NCBI GenBank assembly: GCA_902363675.1
Contig: CABJAV010000004.1
Coordinates: 62,001-126,000, forward strand
Direction: 5' to 3'
DNA length: 64,000 bases
Source of the DNA: Lachnospiraceae bacterium
GTDB taxonomy: Bacteria > Bacillota > Clostridia > Lachnospirales > Lachnospiraceae
Every line of letters starts with the position of its first letter. Within the stretch, counting starts at the first letter, position 1. The notes beneath the pieces are model-generated. The model did not search any database. It was not told the origin of the DNA and saw only the letters and a program-made list of their open reading frames with translations. This document shows positions 25,547-35,126 of the stretch, in pieces. The position numbers and the translations under genes were made by a program.

Positions 25547-28434
25547 AATTTATCATAGAACAGAGTGCGTATTCCGGGGTTTTGAAGATCACAGGAAAAG
25601 TTGCACATGACATGGAACTTGTGACCGGCACGCTGCCGGAAATCAGTGTTGTCGAAACAATCGATCATGAAGAGGTAAGAAGCAGTGCAGCCCGTGAACT
25701 GACGATCATTGTCACAACGATGGAGCATAGCAGGTGGCTGGATGCACAGAAAAATATCCCGACGGATGTGTTAAAAGGAAAACGGGAGTGCTACGGATGG
25801 TTTTTCCCGGATGATGGCTTGCGGGAGAGACTGCTTGTCATTGTCGGAAGCGATAAGCGGGGAACGATATACGGACTGTTTCATTTGTCGGAGATCTTTG
25901 GTGTATCCCCGTTTGTGAACTGGTGCCATGTGGTGCCGGTGCATCGGGATGAAATCCGGCTGAGCACGGATATGGCATGTATCGCAAAAGAACCATCGGT
26001 GGAATACAGGGGGTTTTTTATCAATGATGAGTGGCCTGCTTTCGGCACTTGGAGTGAGTACCATTTCGGAGGACCGAATGCGAAGGCATACGAGCCGATC
26101 TTTGAACTGCTTCTTCGCCTGAAAGGAAATTATCTCTGGCCGGCGATGTGGAGTGCACGGTTTGAGGATGACGGCCCGGGACTTCTGAACGCAGAACTTG
26201 CGGATGAGTACGGTGTGATCATGGGAATGTCGCATCATGAGCCGTGTCTGCGGCAGGGTGAGGAATACAAATATCTGCGCGGAAAAGACAGTATTTACGG
26301 AGATGCGTGGAACTTCAAGACGAACCGGGAAGGAATCATAAGATTCTGGGAAGATGGTCTGAAGCGGAGCGGTAAATTTGAGAATGTGATCACGGTTGGT
26401 ATGCGTGGAGAAGCGGACACCGCAATCATGGGAAAAGGGGCAACGCTTGCGGACAATATTGAACTGCTCAGGGACGTGCTCAGAACGCAGCGAAAGCTGA
26501 TCCGGGAGAATGTCAATGAAGATCTGTCGAAAGTTCCGAGAATGATCGCTTTGTACAAGGAGGTGGAGGCTTTCTTCTACGGGGATGAGACGACGCAGGG
26601 GTTGATCGGATCCAAGGAGCTTTATGATGTGATCCTGATGCTTTGCGATGACAATTACGGAAACTTAAGAACGCTTCCGACGGAGGAGATGCGTAAGCAT
26701 CCGGGCGGATATGGTATGTATTATCATTTCGATTATCATGGGTGGCCGACCTCCTATGAGTGGATCAACAGTTCCTATCTTCCGAAAATCTGGGAACAGA
26801 TGACGCAGGCATATGATTTCGGAGTACAAAAACTCTGGATCGTCAATGTGGGAGACATCGCAACGCAGGAATTTCCGTTATCGTTTTTTATGGATCTGGC
26901 TTATGATTTTGAGCGTTGGGGAACGACTGCACCAAATACGACGGATGCCTATACCCGACTGTGGGTAAAGCGGCAATTCAGTCGGCTGTCGGAAGTACAG
27001 CAGGCGCAGATTGCGGATATCCTGACGGATTATACAAGGATGATACACAAGTGCAGACCGGAGGCGTTAAGACCGGAAACCTATCATGCAGCAAATTATC
27101 GTGAAGGCTCACGGGTGCTTGCAGAGGTCGGGCGGGTGATGCAGACCGCACAGGATTTGTACGATGAGCTGGAGCGTGTTGCGCCCGAAATACTTCCCGC
27201 TTATGTTGCGCTCGTCTGGTATCCGGCAATGGGAACGATGAATGTGCTGAAGCTTCAGCTGTTGTCAGGAATGAATCATTATCTGGCAGAAATCGGTGCA
27301 CTCAGTGCCAATGATTATGCGAAAGAGGCAAAGGCATGTCTGGATGCAGACCAAAAGATCATAGAGCAGTATCATCGGTCGGATGATGCGCGCTGGTACG
27401 GAATGGGACTGTCGCAGCATATCGGGTTTACGAATTGGAATGAGGATGAGTGTAAGAACCCGCTTCTGATGCAGGTGTTACCGCTGCAAAAGCCGACGAT
27501 TATAGCGACGGTGGACGGTACCATGCAGCATGTGGAAGGCAGTCCGTGGCTGAATCAGAGAATGACGATTTCGGATTTTCTGAATCCGGAATGCAGATAT
27601 GCTTCGATCAGCCTGTACAGCAGAAGCGAACTTCCAGCATCGTTTCGGGTGATCGAAAAGCCCGAATGGATCGTACTGTCCGCAATGGATGGAACGCTTG
27701 ACGGTGAAGAGCACAAGAGACTCACCATTGATGTCACAGTGGACGAGAGTGCGCTTGCGATGGCACTCACCGATGGAAGAACGCAGGGAATGATCCGGCT
27801 GGAATTGCCGGCGGGCATCTGCAAGATCAGCGTGCCGGTCGACCGGTCAAAGTATGAATATGGAAACAATACGTTTGTGGATACACAGGGATGGATCGCA
27901 ATCGAGGCGGAACATTACAGCAGATGCAAGGACGGTTTTGATCGGGAAGGACAACCGATGCAATGGAAATGTCTTGCCGGCTACGGAAAGACTTTATCTG
28001 CGATGAAAGCATTTCCGACGGATTCCTACGCAGATGCAGAGAATGGGGCACCGTATATCGAATACAGCATCGTGACAAAGCAGGCGGGGGATTATGAAGC
28101 AAAATTCTATATGCAGCCGTCGAATCCTGTGACAACAGAGAACCGATTGCAGTATGCAGTGTCCGTGAACGATGTTCAAATGCAGATTTTGGATGCCGTT
28201 ACGGATGATTTTAAGATCGGAGATCATCAGCCTGTGTGGGCGCGCGGTGTGCTGGATCAGATCCGGTGCCAGAGTGTACCGGTGCAGCTGGAACAGGGAA
28301 TCAATACGATCAGGGTCTATCCGGTCACGCCGGGCTTTGTGCTCGAGAAGATCGTGATCTATCCCCGTGGAAACAAACCGGCAGAAGCCTATCTTGGACC
28401 GACAGAAACGTATCGGTGCAGGAGAAAACATTAA
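25543..28434 (+). CDS. GH115 xylan alpha-1,2-glucuronidase
   Basis: Removes (4-O-methyl-)glucuronic acid side chains from xylan or xylo-oligosaccharides. The 963-residue protein has no signal peptide, so it probably acts on imported oligosaccharides. The family hallmark EYRGFFINDEWPAFGTWS is at about residue 153. Others are GNYLWPAMWSARFEDDGPG, VIMGMSHHEPCLR, TVGMRGEAD, YYHFDYHGWPTSYEWIN and LWIVNVGDIATQEFP, which cover the central catalytic barrel. The C-terminal quarter (about 770-960) is the beta-sandwich typical of GH115. The ATG overlaps the DUF3237 stop. The gene is followed directly by an IS607-type insertion, which separates it from the GH8 gene. Confidence 0.95.
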   Translation: MKFIIEQSAYSGVLKITGKVAHDMELVTGTLPEISVVETIDHEEVRSSAARELTIIVTTMEHSRWLDAQKNIPTDVLKGKRECYGWFFPDDGLRERLLVIVGSDKRGTIYGLFHLSEIFGVSPFVNWCHVVPVHRDEIRLSTDMACIAKEPSVEYRGFFINDEWPAFGTWSEYHFGGPNAKAYEPIFELLLRLKGNYLWPAMWSARFEDDGPGLLNAELADEYGVIMGMSHHEPCLRQGEEYKYLRGKDSIYGDAWNFKTNREGIIRFWEDGLKRSGKFENVITVGMRGEADTAIMGKGATLADNIELLRDVLRTQRKLIRENVNEDLSKVPRMIALYKEVEAFFYGDETTQGLIGSKELYDVILMLCDDNYGNLRTLPTEEMRKHPGGYGMYYHFDYHGWPTSYEWINSSYLPKIWEQMTQAYDFGVQKLWIVNVGDIATQEFPLSFFMDLAYDFERWGTTAPNTTDAYTRLWVKRQFSRLSEVQQAQIADILTDYTRMIHKCRPEALRPETYHAANYREGSRVLAEVGRVMQTAQDLYDELERVAPEILPAYVALVWYPAMGTMNVLKLQLLSGMNHYLAEIGALSANDYAKEAKACLDADQKIIEQYHRSDDARWYGMGLSQHIGFTNWNEDECKNPLLMQVLPLQKPTIIATVDGTMQHVEGSPWLNQRMTISDFLNPECRYASISLYSRSELPASFRVIEKPEWIVLSAMDGTLDGEEHKRLTIDVTVDESALAMALTDGRTQGMIRLELPAGICKISVPVDRSKYEYGNNTFVDTQGWIAIEAEHYSRCKDGFDREGQPMQWKCLAGYGKTLSAMKAFPTDSYADAENGAPYIEYSIVTKQAGDYEAKFYMQPSNPVTTENRLQYAVSVNDVQMQILDAVTDDFKIGDHQPVWARGVLDQIRCQSVPVQLEQGINTIRVYPVTPGFVLEKIVIYPRGNKPAEAYLGPTETYRCRRKH

Positions 28435-28447
28435 GTAACAAAAATCA

Positions 28448-28476
28448 TTGTTAATAGTGATTAAATATGTTAAAAT
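28448..28476 (+). promoter_or_regulatory. Promoter of the IS607 recombinase gene
   Basis: TTGTTA and TAAAAT separated by 17 bases, with TG ahead of the -10 box. It lies 14 bases after the GH115 stop in AT-rich sequence that probably belongs to the element. Confidence 0.6.
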
Positions 28477-28497
28477 ATACCCATGGAGAATATTGTT

Positions 28498-29166
28498 ATG
28501 AACACATCTAATAACACTAATTACAAACCAAAAGATTTTGCTGAATTATTGGGTGTCTCAGTCAAAACGTTACAACGTTGGGATAGAGAGGGAATTCTGA
28601 AAGCAAATCGAACTCCGACTAATAGGCGTTATTATACTTATGATCAATATCTTCAGTTCAAGGGTATAAATACTGAAAACGATAATCGTCAGATTGTTAT
28701 TTATGCCAGAGTATCTACAAGAAACCAAAAAGATGATTTACAAAACCAAGTAACTTTTTTACGTCAGTTTTGCAATGCTAAAGGTATCATTGTAGATCAA
28801 TGTATTGAGGAGTATGGAAGTGGGCTTAACTACAATCGTAAAAAGTGGAATCAATTATTAGATGAAGTAATGGAACAAAAAATCAAAACTATCATAGTTA
28901 CACATAAAGATAGGTTTATCAGATTTGGCTATGATTGGTTTGAAAAATTCTGTATGAAGTTTAATACAGCCATAGTGGTAGTGAATAATGAAGAACTATC
29001 ACCGCAGGAAGAACTTGTACAGGATATTGTGTCTATACTACACGTTTTTTCTTGTAGATTGTACAGTCTTCGCAAGTATAAAAAACAAATAGAAGGGGAT
29101 AAGGAAATTGCTAAAGAGCTTCAAAATGGAAGTAACTCCGACAGTCGAGCAAAAAATCAAAATTAA
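28498..29166 (+). CDS. tnpA: IS607-family serine recombinase (TnpA)
   Basis: A transposase of the small serine-recombinase type. The 222-residue protein begins with a MerR-like helix-turn-helix (KDFAELLGVSVKTLQRWDRE; NRRYYTYDQY). The catalytic resolvase domain follows, with VIYARVSTRNQ holding the nucleophile Ser, and with THKDRFIRFGYDWFE. ATG 28498 is preferred to 28483 because GGAG lies about 9 bases upstream and the promoter predicts transcription starting near 28483. It seems complete and may still be active. Its partner tnpB is broken. Confidence 0.88.
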   Translation: MNTSNNTNYKPKDFAELLGVSVKTLQRWDREGILKANRTPTNRRYYTYDQYLQFKGINTENDNRQIVIYARVSTRNQKDDLQNQVTFLRQFCNAKGIIVDQCIEEYGSGLNYNRKKWNQLLDEVMEQKIKTIIVTHKDRFIRFGYDWFEKFCMKFNTAIVVVNNEELSPQEELVQDIVSILHVFSCRLYSLRKYKKQIEGDKEIAKELQNGSNSDSRAKNQN

Positions 29167-29340
29167 CAAGACTATCGGCACTTGTAGGTATGTCTATAAC
29201 TTTTATCTCAGTCACAATAAAACTTTACACGATAACGGTGAAAAGTTTATGACTGGCAAGAGTTTTAGCGTATGACTTAATAATGAGTACATTCCTAATA
29301 ATCCTGATAAAGTATGGATTAAAGAAGCATGTCAGTCCAT
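29108..29340 (+). pseudogene. tnpB: Truncated tnpB remnant (IS607-associated TnpB)
   Basis: A second frame, overlapping the end of tnpA, encodes a TnpB N-terminus. It starts at TTG 29108 or ATG 29126 and reads MEVTPTVEQKIKINKTIG, then CRYVYNFYLS. It is cut by TGA at 29273-29275, where TGG (Trp) would be expected, then continues as LNNEYIPNNPDKVWIKEA. Similarity ends near 29340, where sequence leading into the GH8 gene begins. The catalytic RuvC part and any guide-RNA end are missing, so no functional nuclease is made. Confidence 0.8.
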
Positions 29341-29391
29341 TTGCGGAAAGAAAATTTGGCATGGGCTGACCGAAAGAGGAAGGAGAAAAAT

Positions 29392-30534
29392 ATGGCAGGA
29401 GCGTATGAAACAAAACAGTACCGCAATGTATTTGCGGAGTATGGTTATTCGGAAGAAGAAATCGAAAAAAGAGTACAGGAGACATTTGAGACGATTTTTC
29501 ATGGCAGCGAAGAGGAGCGCTTTTACCATGAAGCCGGGGAGGATATGGGATTTATGGAAGATACCGGCAATCATGATGCGCGGACCGAGGGCATGTCGTA
29601 TGGCATGATGGTATGTGTACAGCTGGATAAGAAAGAGGAATTTGACCGTCTGTGGAAGTGGACAAGAACTTATATGTATATGGATGAAGGACCGGGAAAG
29701 AATTATTTTGCATGGTCCTGCGCTTTGGACGGCACAAGAAATGCGGACGGACCGGCACCGGACGGGGAAGAGTATTTTGCTATGGCATTGTTCTTTGCAT
29801 CAAGAAGATGGGGAGACGGAGAGGGCATTTTTAATTACAGCAGGGAGGCAAAAGCGATCCTGCATGAGTGCGTGCATAAGGGAGAACCGGGACATCCGGG
29901 CGATCCGATGTGGGAGCCTTCCAACAAACTGATCAAATTTATCCCGGGACTGGATTTCAGTGATCCATCGTATCATCTGCCGCATTTTTACGAGCTTTTT
30001 GCGGAATATGCCGATGAGGAGGATCGTAAGTTCTGGAAAGGCGCTGCCGAAGCAAGCCGGGCCTACCTGCATAAAGCCTGTCATCCGGATACCGGATTGT
30101 CGGCAGAGTATGCGGATTATGACGGAACCCCGCACAGCGCGCATCAGGAGATTTTCGGCCGCCACGACTGGTATTACAGTGATGCCTATCGCACGATCGC
30201 AAATATCGCGATGGACCATCTGTGGTTTGACAAGGACCCGTGGCAGGTGCAGATTGCAGAGAAATTCCAGAAATTCTACTGCGAGGATCAGAAGGATCAC
30301 TGGGACGGAGTCTTTTTGACCGACGGAACCAGACTGGAGGAGAAAGCATTGCATCCGGTAGCCATCATTGCGGTCAATGCCGAAAGTGCACTGGCTGCGG
30401 ACGGAACTTATGCGAAACAATGTGTTGACAAATTCTGGAACACACCTCTTAGAACCGGTGAGAGACGGTATTACGACAATTTTTTGTATATGTTTGCGAT
30501 GCTTGCTTTATCAGGAAATTACCGGATCTATTAG
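29392..30534 (+). CDS. GH8 reducing-end xylose-releasing exo-oligoxylanase
   Basis: Releases xylose from the reducing end of xylo-oligosaccharides (Rex type). The 380-residue protein has no signal peptide, so it acts in the cytoplasm. The expected acid Glu66 lies in ARTEGMSYGMM, and Asp264 in YYSDAYRTIANIAMD is in the position of the catalytic base of known Rex enzymes. The length matches family members (about 380-390). ATG 29392 follows GAAGGAGAA; the 21 codons open upstream run into the tnpB remnant and are not part of the gene. It was presumably in one operon with GH115 before the insertion. Confidence 0.92.
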   Translation: MAGAYETKQYRNVFAEYGYSEEEIEKRVQETFETIFHGSEEERFYHEAGEDMGFMEDTGNHDARTEGMSYGMMVCVQLDKKEEFDRLWKWTRTYMYMDEGPGKNYFAWSCALDGTRNADGPAPDGEEYFAMALFFASRRWGDGEGIFNYSREAKAILHECVHKGEPGHPGDPMWEPSNKLIKFIPGLDFSDPSYHLPHFYELFAEYADEEDRKFWKGAAEASRAYLHKACHPDTGLSAEYADYDGTPHSAHQEIFGRHDWYYSDAYRTIANIAMDHLWFDKDPWQVQIAEKFQKFYCEDQKDHWDGVFLTDGTRLEEKALHPVAIIAVNAESALAADGTYAKQCVDKFWNTPLRTGERRYYDNFLYMFAMLALSGNYRIY

Positions 30535-30555
30535 AAATGATGATTAGAAAATGAG

Positions 30556-31458
30556 GTGTTGGAAAAGGTGGAGAAAGTGGGACACAGTGCGGAAATGATC
30601 CAAAAGGCGATCGCACAGGAAAACGGCAAGGTACATGTGAATGCACAAAGCATTCCGGAAAAATATCAGCAGAAGAGAGCCGATGAGGCCGGAGTGATCG
30701 AGCATATCCGCTACCCGTCAAAAGATTATTTTCTAGCTGGAAAAGAAATCACAAAGGAAGCAAATGTTTATCTTCCGTATGGTTACAGCCGGGATAAAAA
30801 GTACAACGTGCTCTACCTGATGCACGGAATCGGCGGAGACGAAGCCGAGTGGGGAATGGTTGATGAGGATTCGCTGGTAAAAAGAATGATGGACAATCTG
30901 ATCTATTACAAAGAAATCGAGCCGTTCATCGTGGTGACACCAAACGGACGATCCACTGAAAACTGTGCAAGAGAAGGTTCGGATTATAACTCGTTTTATG
31001 TGTTTGGCAAAGAATTGCGTTCGGATCTGATCCCGTATATAGAAGCGCACTATTCGACCTATGCGGTGGAAGGAGATCCAAGTGCTTCAAGAATGCACAG
31101 AGCGATGGCGGGACTTTCGATGGGAGGGATGCAGACGATTAACATCGGAATCGGAGAATGTATGGATCTGTTCAGTTATTTTGGTGCATTTTCCGCAGCA
31201 CCGACCAGCAATCTGGCGGAGAAGACGGCAAAAATATTAGAGGATACTCCATACAACATTGATTATTTTTACAATATCTGCGGAATGGAGGATGAGATCG
31301 CATACGACAGCGCGGCAGCAGCTGCAAAGAATCTTCCTGATTTATGCGATAAATTAACGGAACATGATAATTTTATCTGGCAGGAATTAAAAGGCATGCA
31401 TGATTTTCATATTTGGTATCTCGGCTTTTTTAATTTTGCGCAGATAGTCTTTAAGTAA
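30556..31458 (+). CDS. CE1-like alpha/beta-hydrolase esterase (acetyl or feruloyl xylan esterase)
   Basis: A 300-residue cytoplasmic esterase of the Esterase-D/CE1 group. It has the oxyanion region [17 protein letters not shown], the nucleophile elbow GLSMGG (Ser188 from this start) and a late GMHDFHIW with the likely catalytic His. Context suggests removal of acetyl or feruloyl groups from xylo-oligosaccharides. The start is uncertain: GTG 30556, TTG 30559, GTG 30577 (best ribosome site, GGTGGAG) and ATG 30595 are all in frame. It lies 22 bases after GH8. Confidence 0.85.
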   Translation: MLEKVEKVGHSAEMIQKAIAQENGKVHVNAQSIPEKYQQKRADEAGVIEHIRYPSKDYFLAGKEITKEANVYLPYGYSRDKKYNVLYLMHGIGGDEAEWGMVDEDSLVKRMMDNLIYYKEIEPFIVVTPNGRSTENCAREGSDYNSFYVFGKELRSDLIPYIEAHYSTYAVEGDPSASRMHRAMAGLSMGGMQTINIGIGECMDLFSYFGAFSAAPTSNLAEKTAKILEDTPYNIDYFYNICGMEDEIAYDSAAAAAKNLPDLCDKLTEHDNFIWQELKGMHDFHIWYLGFFNFAQIVFK

Positions 31459-31471
31459 ATGGAGGTGTCTT

Positions 31472-33517
31472 ATGAAAAATTGGAAAATGCGAAGCGCCAT
31501 TATGGTGATCGTGCTGGTAACGAGTCTGATTGGAATCGGTGCCCTGTTTCTGATGGCGAGCAGCCGTAATCAGAAAGCGTTGAGTGAGAGTACGTCTGAC
31601 AATATGGCAACATACCTGACAGCACAGGCAAACACGATCGAGAATTTTGTTACAGAGAAAGAGAATAACTTAAAGCTTTTTGGAAAAAGTTATGATGTCC
31701 GGCGTGTATTGTTAAATGAGAAAGATGCACAGGCACAGGAACAGGCGCAGAAATATACTATGGAATATTACAATTCCCTCGACAATTGGGAGGGATTGTA
31801 TATCGGGAACTGGGACACGACGGTGTTGACGTATCAGAATCCGGAAATGATCGGCAAAACACTGCGCGAGGGAGAACGGCTTGAAGAATTGCGCAATGCT
31901 ATGCTTGACGCACAGTCCGGCGTATACGATGCCGGTATTATTGTATCTCCGGGAACCGGAAAACTTTGTCTGTCTATGTATGCGCCGATATATGATCAGA
32001 ACGAGAATCCGATCGGCTATGTCGGAGGCGGTGTGTTCAGTGCCCAATTGGAAGATGTGTTGAGCAATCTGAAGATTTCCGGTATGGAAAATACAAAGTT
32101 TTATATGGTAAACACGCAGACAAAAATGAATCTGATCAATCCGGATGAAAAATTGCTGGCAACGGAAAGTGAGGATCCGGTTCTTTTGAATGTGATTGAT
32201 CGTGCCAATGAGCATCCGAAAACCAAAACCGGGCATTTTACAACGGACGGCAAATTTGTGCAGTATGTAAATATGGCGGGCCGTTCCTGGGTACTTGTTC
32301 TGGTATGTGATGCCAAAGAAGCCTATCGTGCTTCCAACCAGATCGTTGCGCAGCTTGCCGCATGCTGCGTGGTCGCATATCTGCTGATCGGAATTCTGTC
32401 GTTTGTCTCGATTACGAGATGTACCAGACCGTTGGGATTTGTTGAGCGGGCAATTGTAAGACTCGGCAATCTGGATCTGACAAAAAGCAGGGAACTGGAC
32501 AGGTATCTGGGGCATAAAAATGAGGTTGGTATTCTGGCGGATAAAATTGAAAAGCTGCGGCAGGCATTGGTTGAGATCGTAGGGGTATTGAACGACTGCA
32601 GCGAGAGCGTGAATGTGTCCTCGCAGTCCATTAATTCCAATACGGGCGAACTGTCCGATTATATTACGGACAATATGGCGACGACACAGCAGCTGGCAGC
32701 AGGAATCGAATCAACAAACGGGATCGTGTCTGACCTGAACGAAAAGGTGGAACATATCAATAACATGCTTGAAACGGTTGCATCACTGATACAGGATGGT
32801 GCGGATAAAAGTCAGGAACTGCTGGACAGTTCCTCCAATATCGAGAAGACATCAAAGGAGTCTTATGAATCCTCTCTGGTGAGCATTGAGCGCAATCGTA
32901 CGCATATTCAGGAAGCAACTTCCAAGCTCCGGGGATTGTCGGAAATCAATTCGCTGGTTGCGGATATTATGGGGGTAGCGGAGGAAACGAACCTGTTATC
33001 CTTAAACGCTTCCATCGAAGCGGCAAGAGCCGGAGAGGCAGGAAAGGGATTTGCCGTCGTTGCGTCGGAGATCGGCAACCTTGCAAAAGATTCTTCGGAG
33101 ACTGCTTCGCGGATCGACGGAATCTGTGGAAATGTGAATGAAAATATTAGTGATGTTGCGGATTGTTTCACACAGCTGACCGATTATCTGGAACAGGATG
33201 TAGCACCGGCATTCAGCGCATTCAACCATATTTCGGAGGAAAACAAACAGATGGCAACGGATTTGAAATCTGTGATCGTCCAGATGCAGGAAACGTTACA
33301 GGAGTTTGGTGTGTTTTTGAATAATGTGACACAGCAGATGAGTAATATTCAGCAGGCGTCTGAACAGAATGAACGTGGGGTTGGTGACATTGTAAACAAG
33401 ACATCAAGCGCAACACTTGTTTCTGAACAGATGATAAACGTGGCAAACAGCAACAAAGAGAGCGTAGAAAAGCTCATGAAGATCATAGATCAGTTCACGG
33501 AAGAAAAACAGGTTTAG
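31472..33517 (+). CDS. Methyl-accepting chemotaxis protein with dCache-like sensor
   Basis: A 681-residue chemoreceptor. It has an N-terminal membrane helix (about 8-28), a periplasm-facing double-Cache-like domain (about 35-285), a second helix (about 289-311), a HAMP region and a long signalling coiled coil. The conserved tip [21 protein letters not shown] and [17 protein letters not shown] is at about 503-540. It begins 14 bases after the esterase, so it is co-transcribed with xylan-degrading enzymes. The implied stimulus is xylan-derived sugar, which is an inference. It ends before the shared promoter element of the isomerase operon. Confidence 0.93.
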   Translation: MKNWKMRSAIMVIVLVTSLIGIGALFLMASSRNQKALSESTSDNMATYLTAQANTIENFVTEKENNLKLFGKSYDVRRVLLNEKDAQAQEQAQKYTMEYYNSLDNWEGLYIGNWDTTVLTYQNPEMIGKTLREGERLEELRNAMLDAQSGVYDAGIIVSPGTGKLCLSMYAPIYDQNENPIGYVGGGVFSAQLEDVLSNLKISGMENTKFYMVNTQTKMNLINPDEKLLATESEDPVLLNVIDRANEHPKTKTGHFTTDGKFVQYVNMAGRSWVLVLVCDAKEAYRASNQIVAQLAACCVVAYLLIGILSFVSITRCTRPLGFVERAIVRLGNLDLTKSRELDRYLGHKNEVGILADKIEKLRQALVEIVGVLNDCSESVNVSSQSINSNTGELSDYITDNMATTQQLAAGIESTNGIVSDLNEKVEHINNMLETVASLIQDGADKSQELLDSSSNIEKTSKESYESSLVSIERNRTHIQEATSKLRGLSEINSLVADIMGVAEETNLLSLNASIEAARAGEAGKGFAVVASEIGNLAKDSSETASRIDGICGNVNENISDVADCFTQLTDYLEQDVAPAFSAFNHISEENKQMATDLKSVIVQMQETLQEFGVFLNNVTQQMSNIQQASEQNERGVGDIVNKTSSATLVSEQMINVANSNKESVEKLMKIIDQFTEEKQV

Positions 33518-33526
33518 GATAAGAAT

Positions 33527-33590
33527 GACAAAAAAGTGACATTGTAAAGGCAAGTTTTAACTCGTTTGGAATCAGGCAAATTGCTATACT
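33527..33590 (+). promoter_or_regulatory. Shared activator-type promoter element, copy B (isomerase/xylulokinase)
   Basis: GACAAAAAAGTGACATTG at 33527-33544 is identical to copy A; AAAG-CAA and ACTCGT downstream are also shared. TATACT lies at 33585-33590, within one base of its relative position in copy A. The -35 is poor. Confidence 0.6.
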
Positions 33591-33626
33591 TTTATTAACA
33601 AAACAATTAGGAGAAGGAGAGTTATC

Positions 33627-35117
33627 ATGAACAATAAGAATATGCCAAATATCAAGATCGGAGTGGTCGCAGTCAGCCGCGACTGCTTCCCGGAAAGTCT
33701 TTCCGTTAACAGAAGAAAAGCACTGATCGATGCTTATACTGCAAAATACGGTGAGGAACATATTTATGAGTGCCCGATCTGTATCGTGGAGAGTGAGATC
33801 CATATGGTACAGGCATTGGAGGATGTGAAGGCAGCCGGATGTAACGCTTTGGCCGTATATCTCGGAAACTTCGGACCGGAGATTGCAGAGACACTTCTTG
33901 CAAAGCATTTCGACGGACCGAAGATGTTTGTTGCAGCAGCAGAGGAGTCCGGAGACAGTCTTCTTGACGGAAGAGGCGATGCGTACTGCGGAATGCTCAA
34001 TGCAAGCTATAACTTAAAGCTTCGCAACATTAAGGCGTATATTCCGGAGTATCCGGTCGGTACCGCAGAAGAGTGTGCGGATATGATCCATGAGTTTGAG
34101 CCGATCGCACGCGCTATTGTAGCTTTAAATGATCTCAAGATCATCAGCTTCGGACCGAGACCACTTAATTTCCTTGCATGTAATGCACCGATCAAGCAGC
34201 TTTACAACCTCGGCGTTGAGATTGAGGAGAATTCCGAGCTTGATCTGTTTGAGGCGTTCAACAAGCATGAAGGCGATGAGAGAATCCCTGCTGTAGTTGC
34301 AGAGATGGAAGCCGAGCTTGGTGAAGGAAACAAGAAGCCGGAAGTTCTTGCAAAGCTTGCACAGTACGAGCTTACTTTAAAGGACTGGGTAGAAGCGCAC
34401 AAGGGATATCGCAAGTATGTGGCGATCGCCGGAAAATGCTGGCCTGCATTCCAGACACAGTTCGGATTTGTTCCTTGCTATGTCAACAGCCGTCTGACCG
34501 CACAGGGAATCCCGGTATCCTGCGAGGTTGATATCTACGGATGCTTAAGCGAGTTTATCGGAACCGTTGTCAGCGAGGATGTTGTAACCTTACTGGATAT
34601 CAACAACTCTGTACCGGCAGATATGTACAATGAGGATATTAAAGATAAGTTCCCATACACACTGAAAGACACTTTCATGGGATTCCATTGTGGAAATACC
34701 GCATCCTGCAAGCTTTCTTTCTGTGAGATGAGAAATCAGAAGATTATGGCAAGAAGTCTTCCGGTTGAAGTGACAAACGGAACCTTAGAGGGAGATATCG
34801 CTCCTGGAGATATCACATTCTTCCGCCTGCAGAGTACAGCAGATGCAAAGCTTCGCGCTTACATTGCACATGGAGAGGTTCTTCCGGTTGCAACAAGATC
34901 ATTCGGATCCATCGGTATCTTTGCGATTCCGGAGATGGGCAGATTTTATCGCCACGTACTGATCGAGAAGAACTTCCCTCATCACGGAGCTGTTGCATTC
35001 GGTCATTACGGAAAAGCGTTATATGAAGTATTTAAATACATCGGTGTTGAGGTTGATGAGATCGGCTATAATCAGCCGGCAGGTGTTCGTTACCCGACGG
35101 AGAATCCATTCGCATAG
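33627..35117 (+). CDS. L-fucose/L-arabinose isomerase-fold sugar isomerase
   Basis: A 496-residue ketol isomerase of the FucI/AraA structural family. Candidate metal ligands are Glu300 in CEVDIYG and Asp324 in TLLDINN, separated by 24 residues as in E. coli FucI, and a His of PHHG (452/453). It lies 9 bases before a xylulokinase gene, and no XylA-type xylose isomerase is present in the window. The simplest reading is that it supplies xylulose from xylose, or handles L-arabinose side chains. Similarity alone would label it fucose isomerase. It has a strong AGGAG site and the shared promoter element upstream. Confidence 0.85.
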   Translation: MNNKNMPNIKIGVVAVSRDCFPESLSVNRRKALIDAYTAKYGEEHIYECPICIVESEIHMVQALEDVKAAGCNALAVYLGNFGPEIAETLLAKHFDGPKMFVAAAEESGDSLLDGRGDAYCGMLNASYNLKLRNIKAYIPEYPVGTAEECADMIHEFEPIARAIVALNDLKIISFGPRPLNFLACNAPIKQLYNLGVEIEENSELDLFEAFNKHEGDERIPAVVAEMEAELGEGNKKPEVLAKLAQYELTLKDWVEAHKGYRKYVAIAGKCWPAFQTQFGFVPCYVNSRLTAQGIPVSCEVDIYGCLSEFIGTVVSEDVVTLLDINNSVPADMYNEDIKDKFPYTLKDTFMGFHCGNTASCKLSFCEMRNQKIMARSLPVEVTNGTLEGDIAPGDITFFRLQSTADAKLRAYIAHGEVLPVATRSFGSIGIFAIPEMGRFYRHVLIEKNFPHHGAVAFGHYGKALYEVFKYIGVEVDEIGYNQPAGVRYPTENPFA

Positions 35118-35126
35118 GAGGCTGAC

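Larger units (their letters stand above)
28448..29340 (+). mobile_element. Degenerate IS607-family element inserted in the xylan locus
   Basis: An AT-rich stretch, clearly different in composition from the flanking glycosidase genes. It carries an apparently intact IS607-type serine recombinase and a truncated tnpB with an internal stop. Family members have no terminal inverted repeats or target duplications, so the ends given are approximate: just before the recombinase promoter, and where TnpB similarity fades near the GH8 leader. It sits between GH115 and GH8. Confidence 0.75.

Noticed and set aside
29108..29340. Functional TnpB nuclease with guide RNA
   Set aside because: The reading frame has a stop at 29273 and the catalytic part and 3' end are deleted.
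29329..29391. Longer start for the GH8 protein
   Set aside because: The extra codons come from the end of the tnpB remnant and junction sequence; ATG 29392 follows GAAGGAG and gives the normal family length.
29800..30420. Open frame antisense to the GH8 gene
   Set aside because: No recognisable domain, no ribosome site, opposite to a convincing gene.
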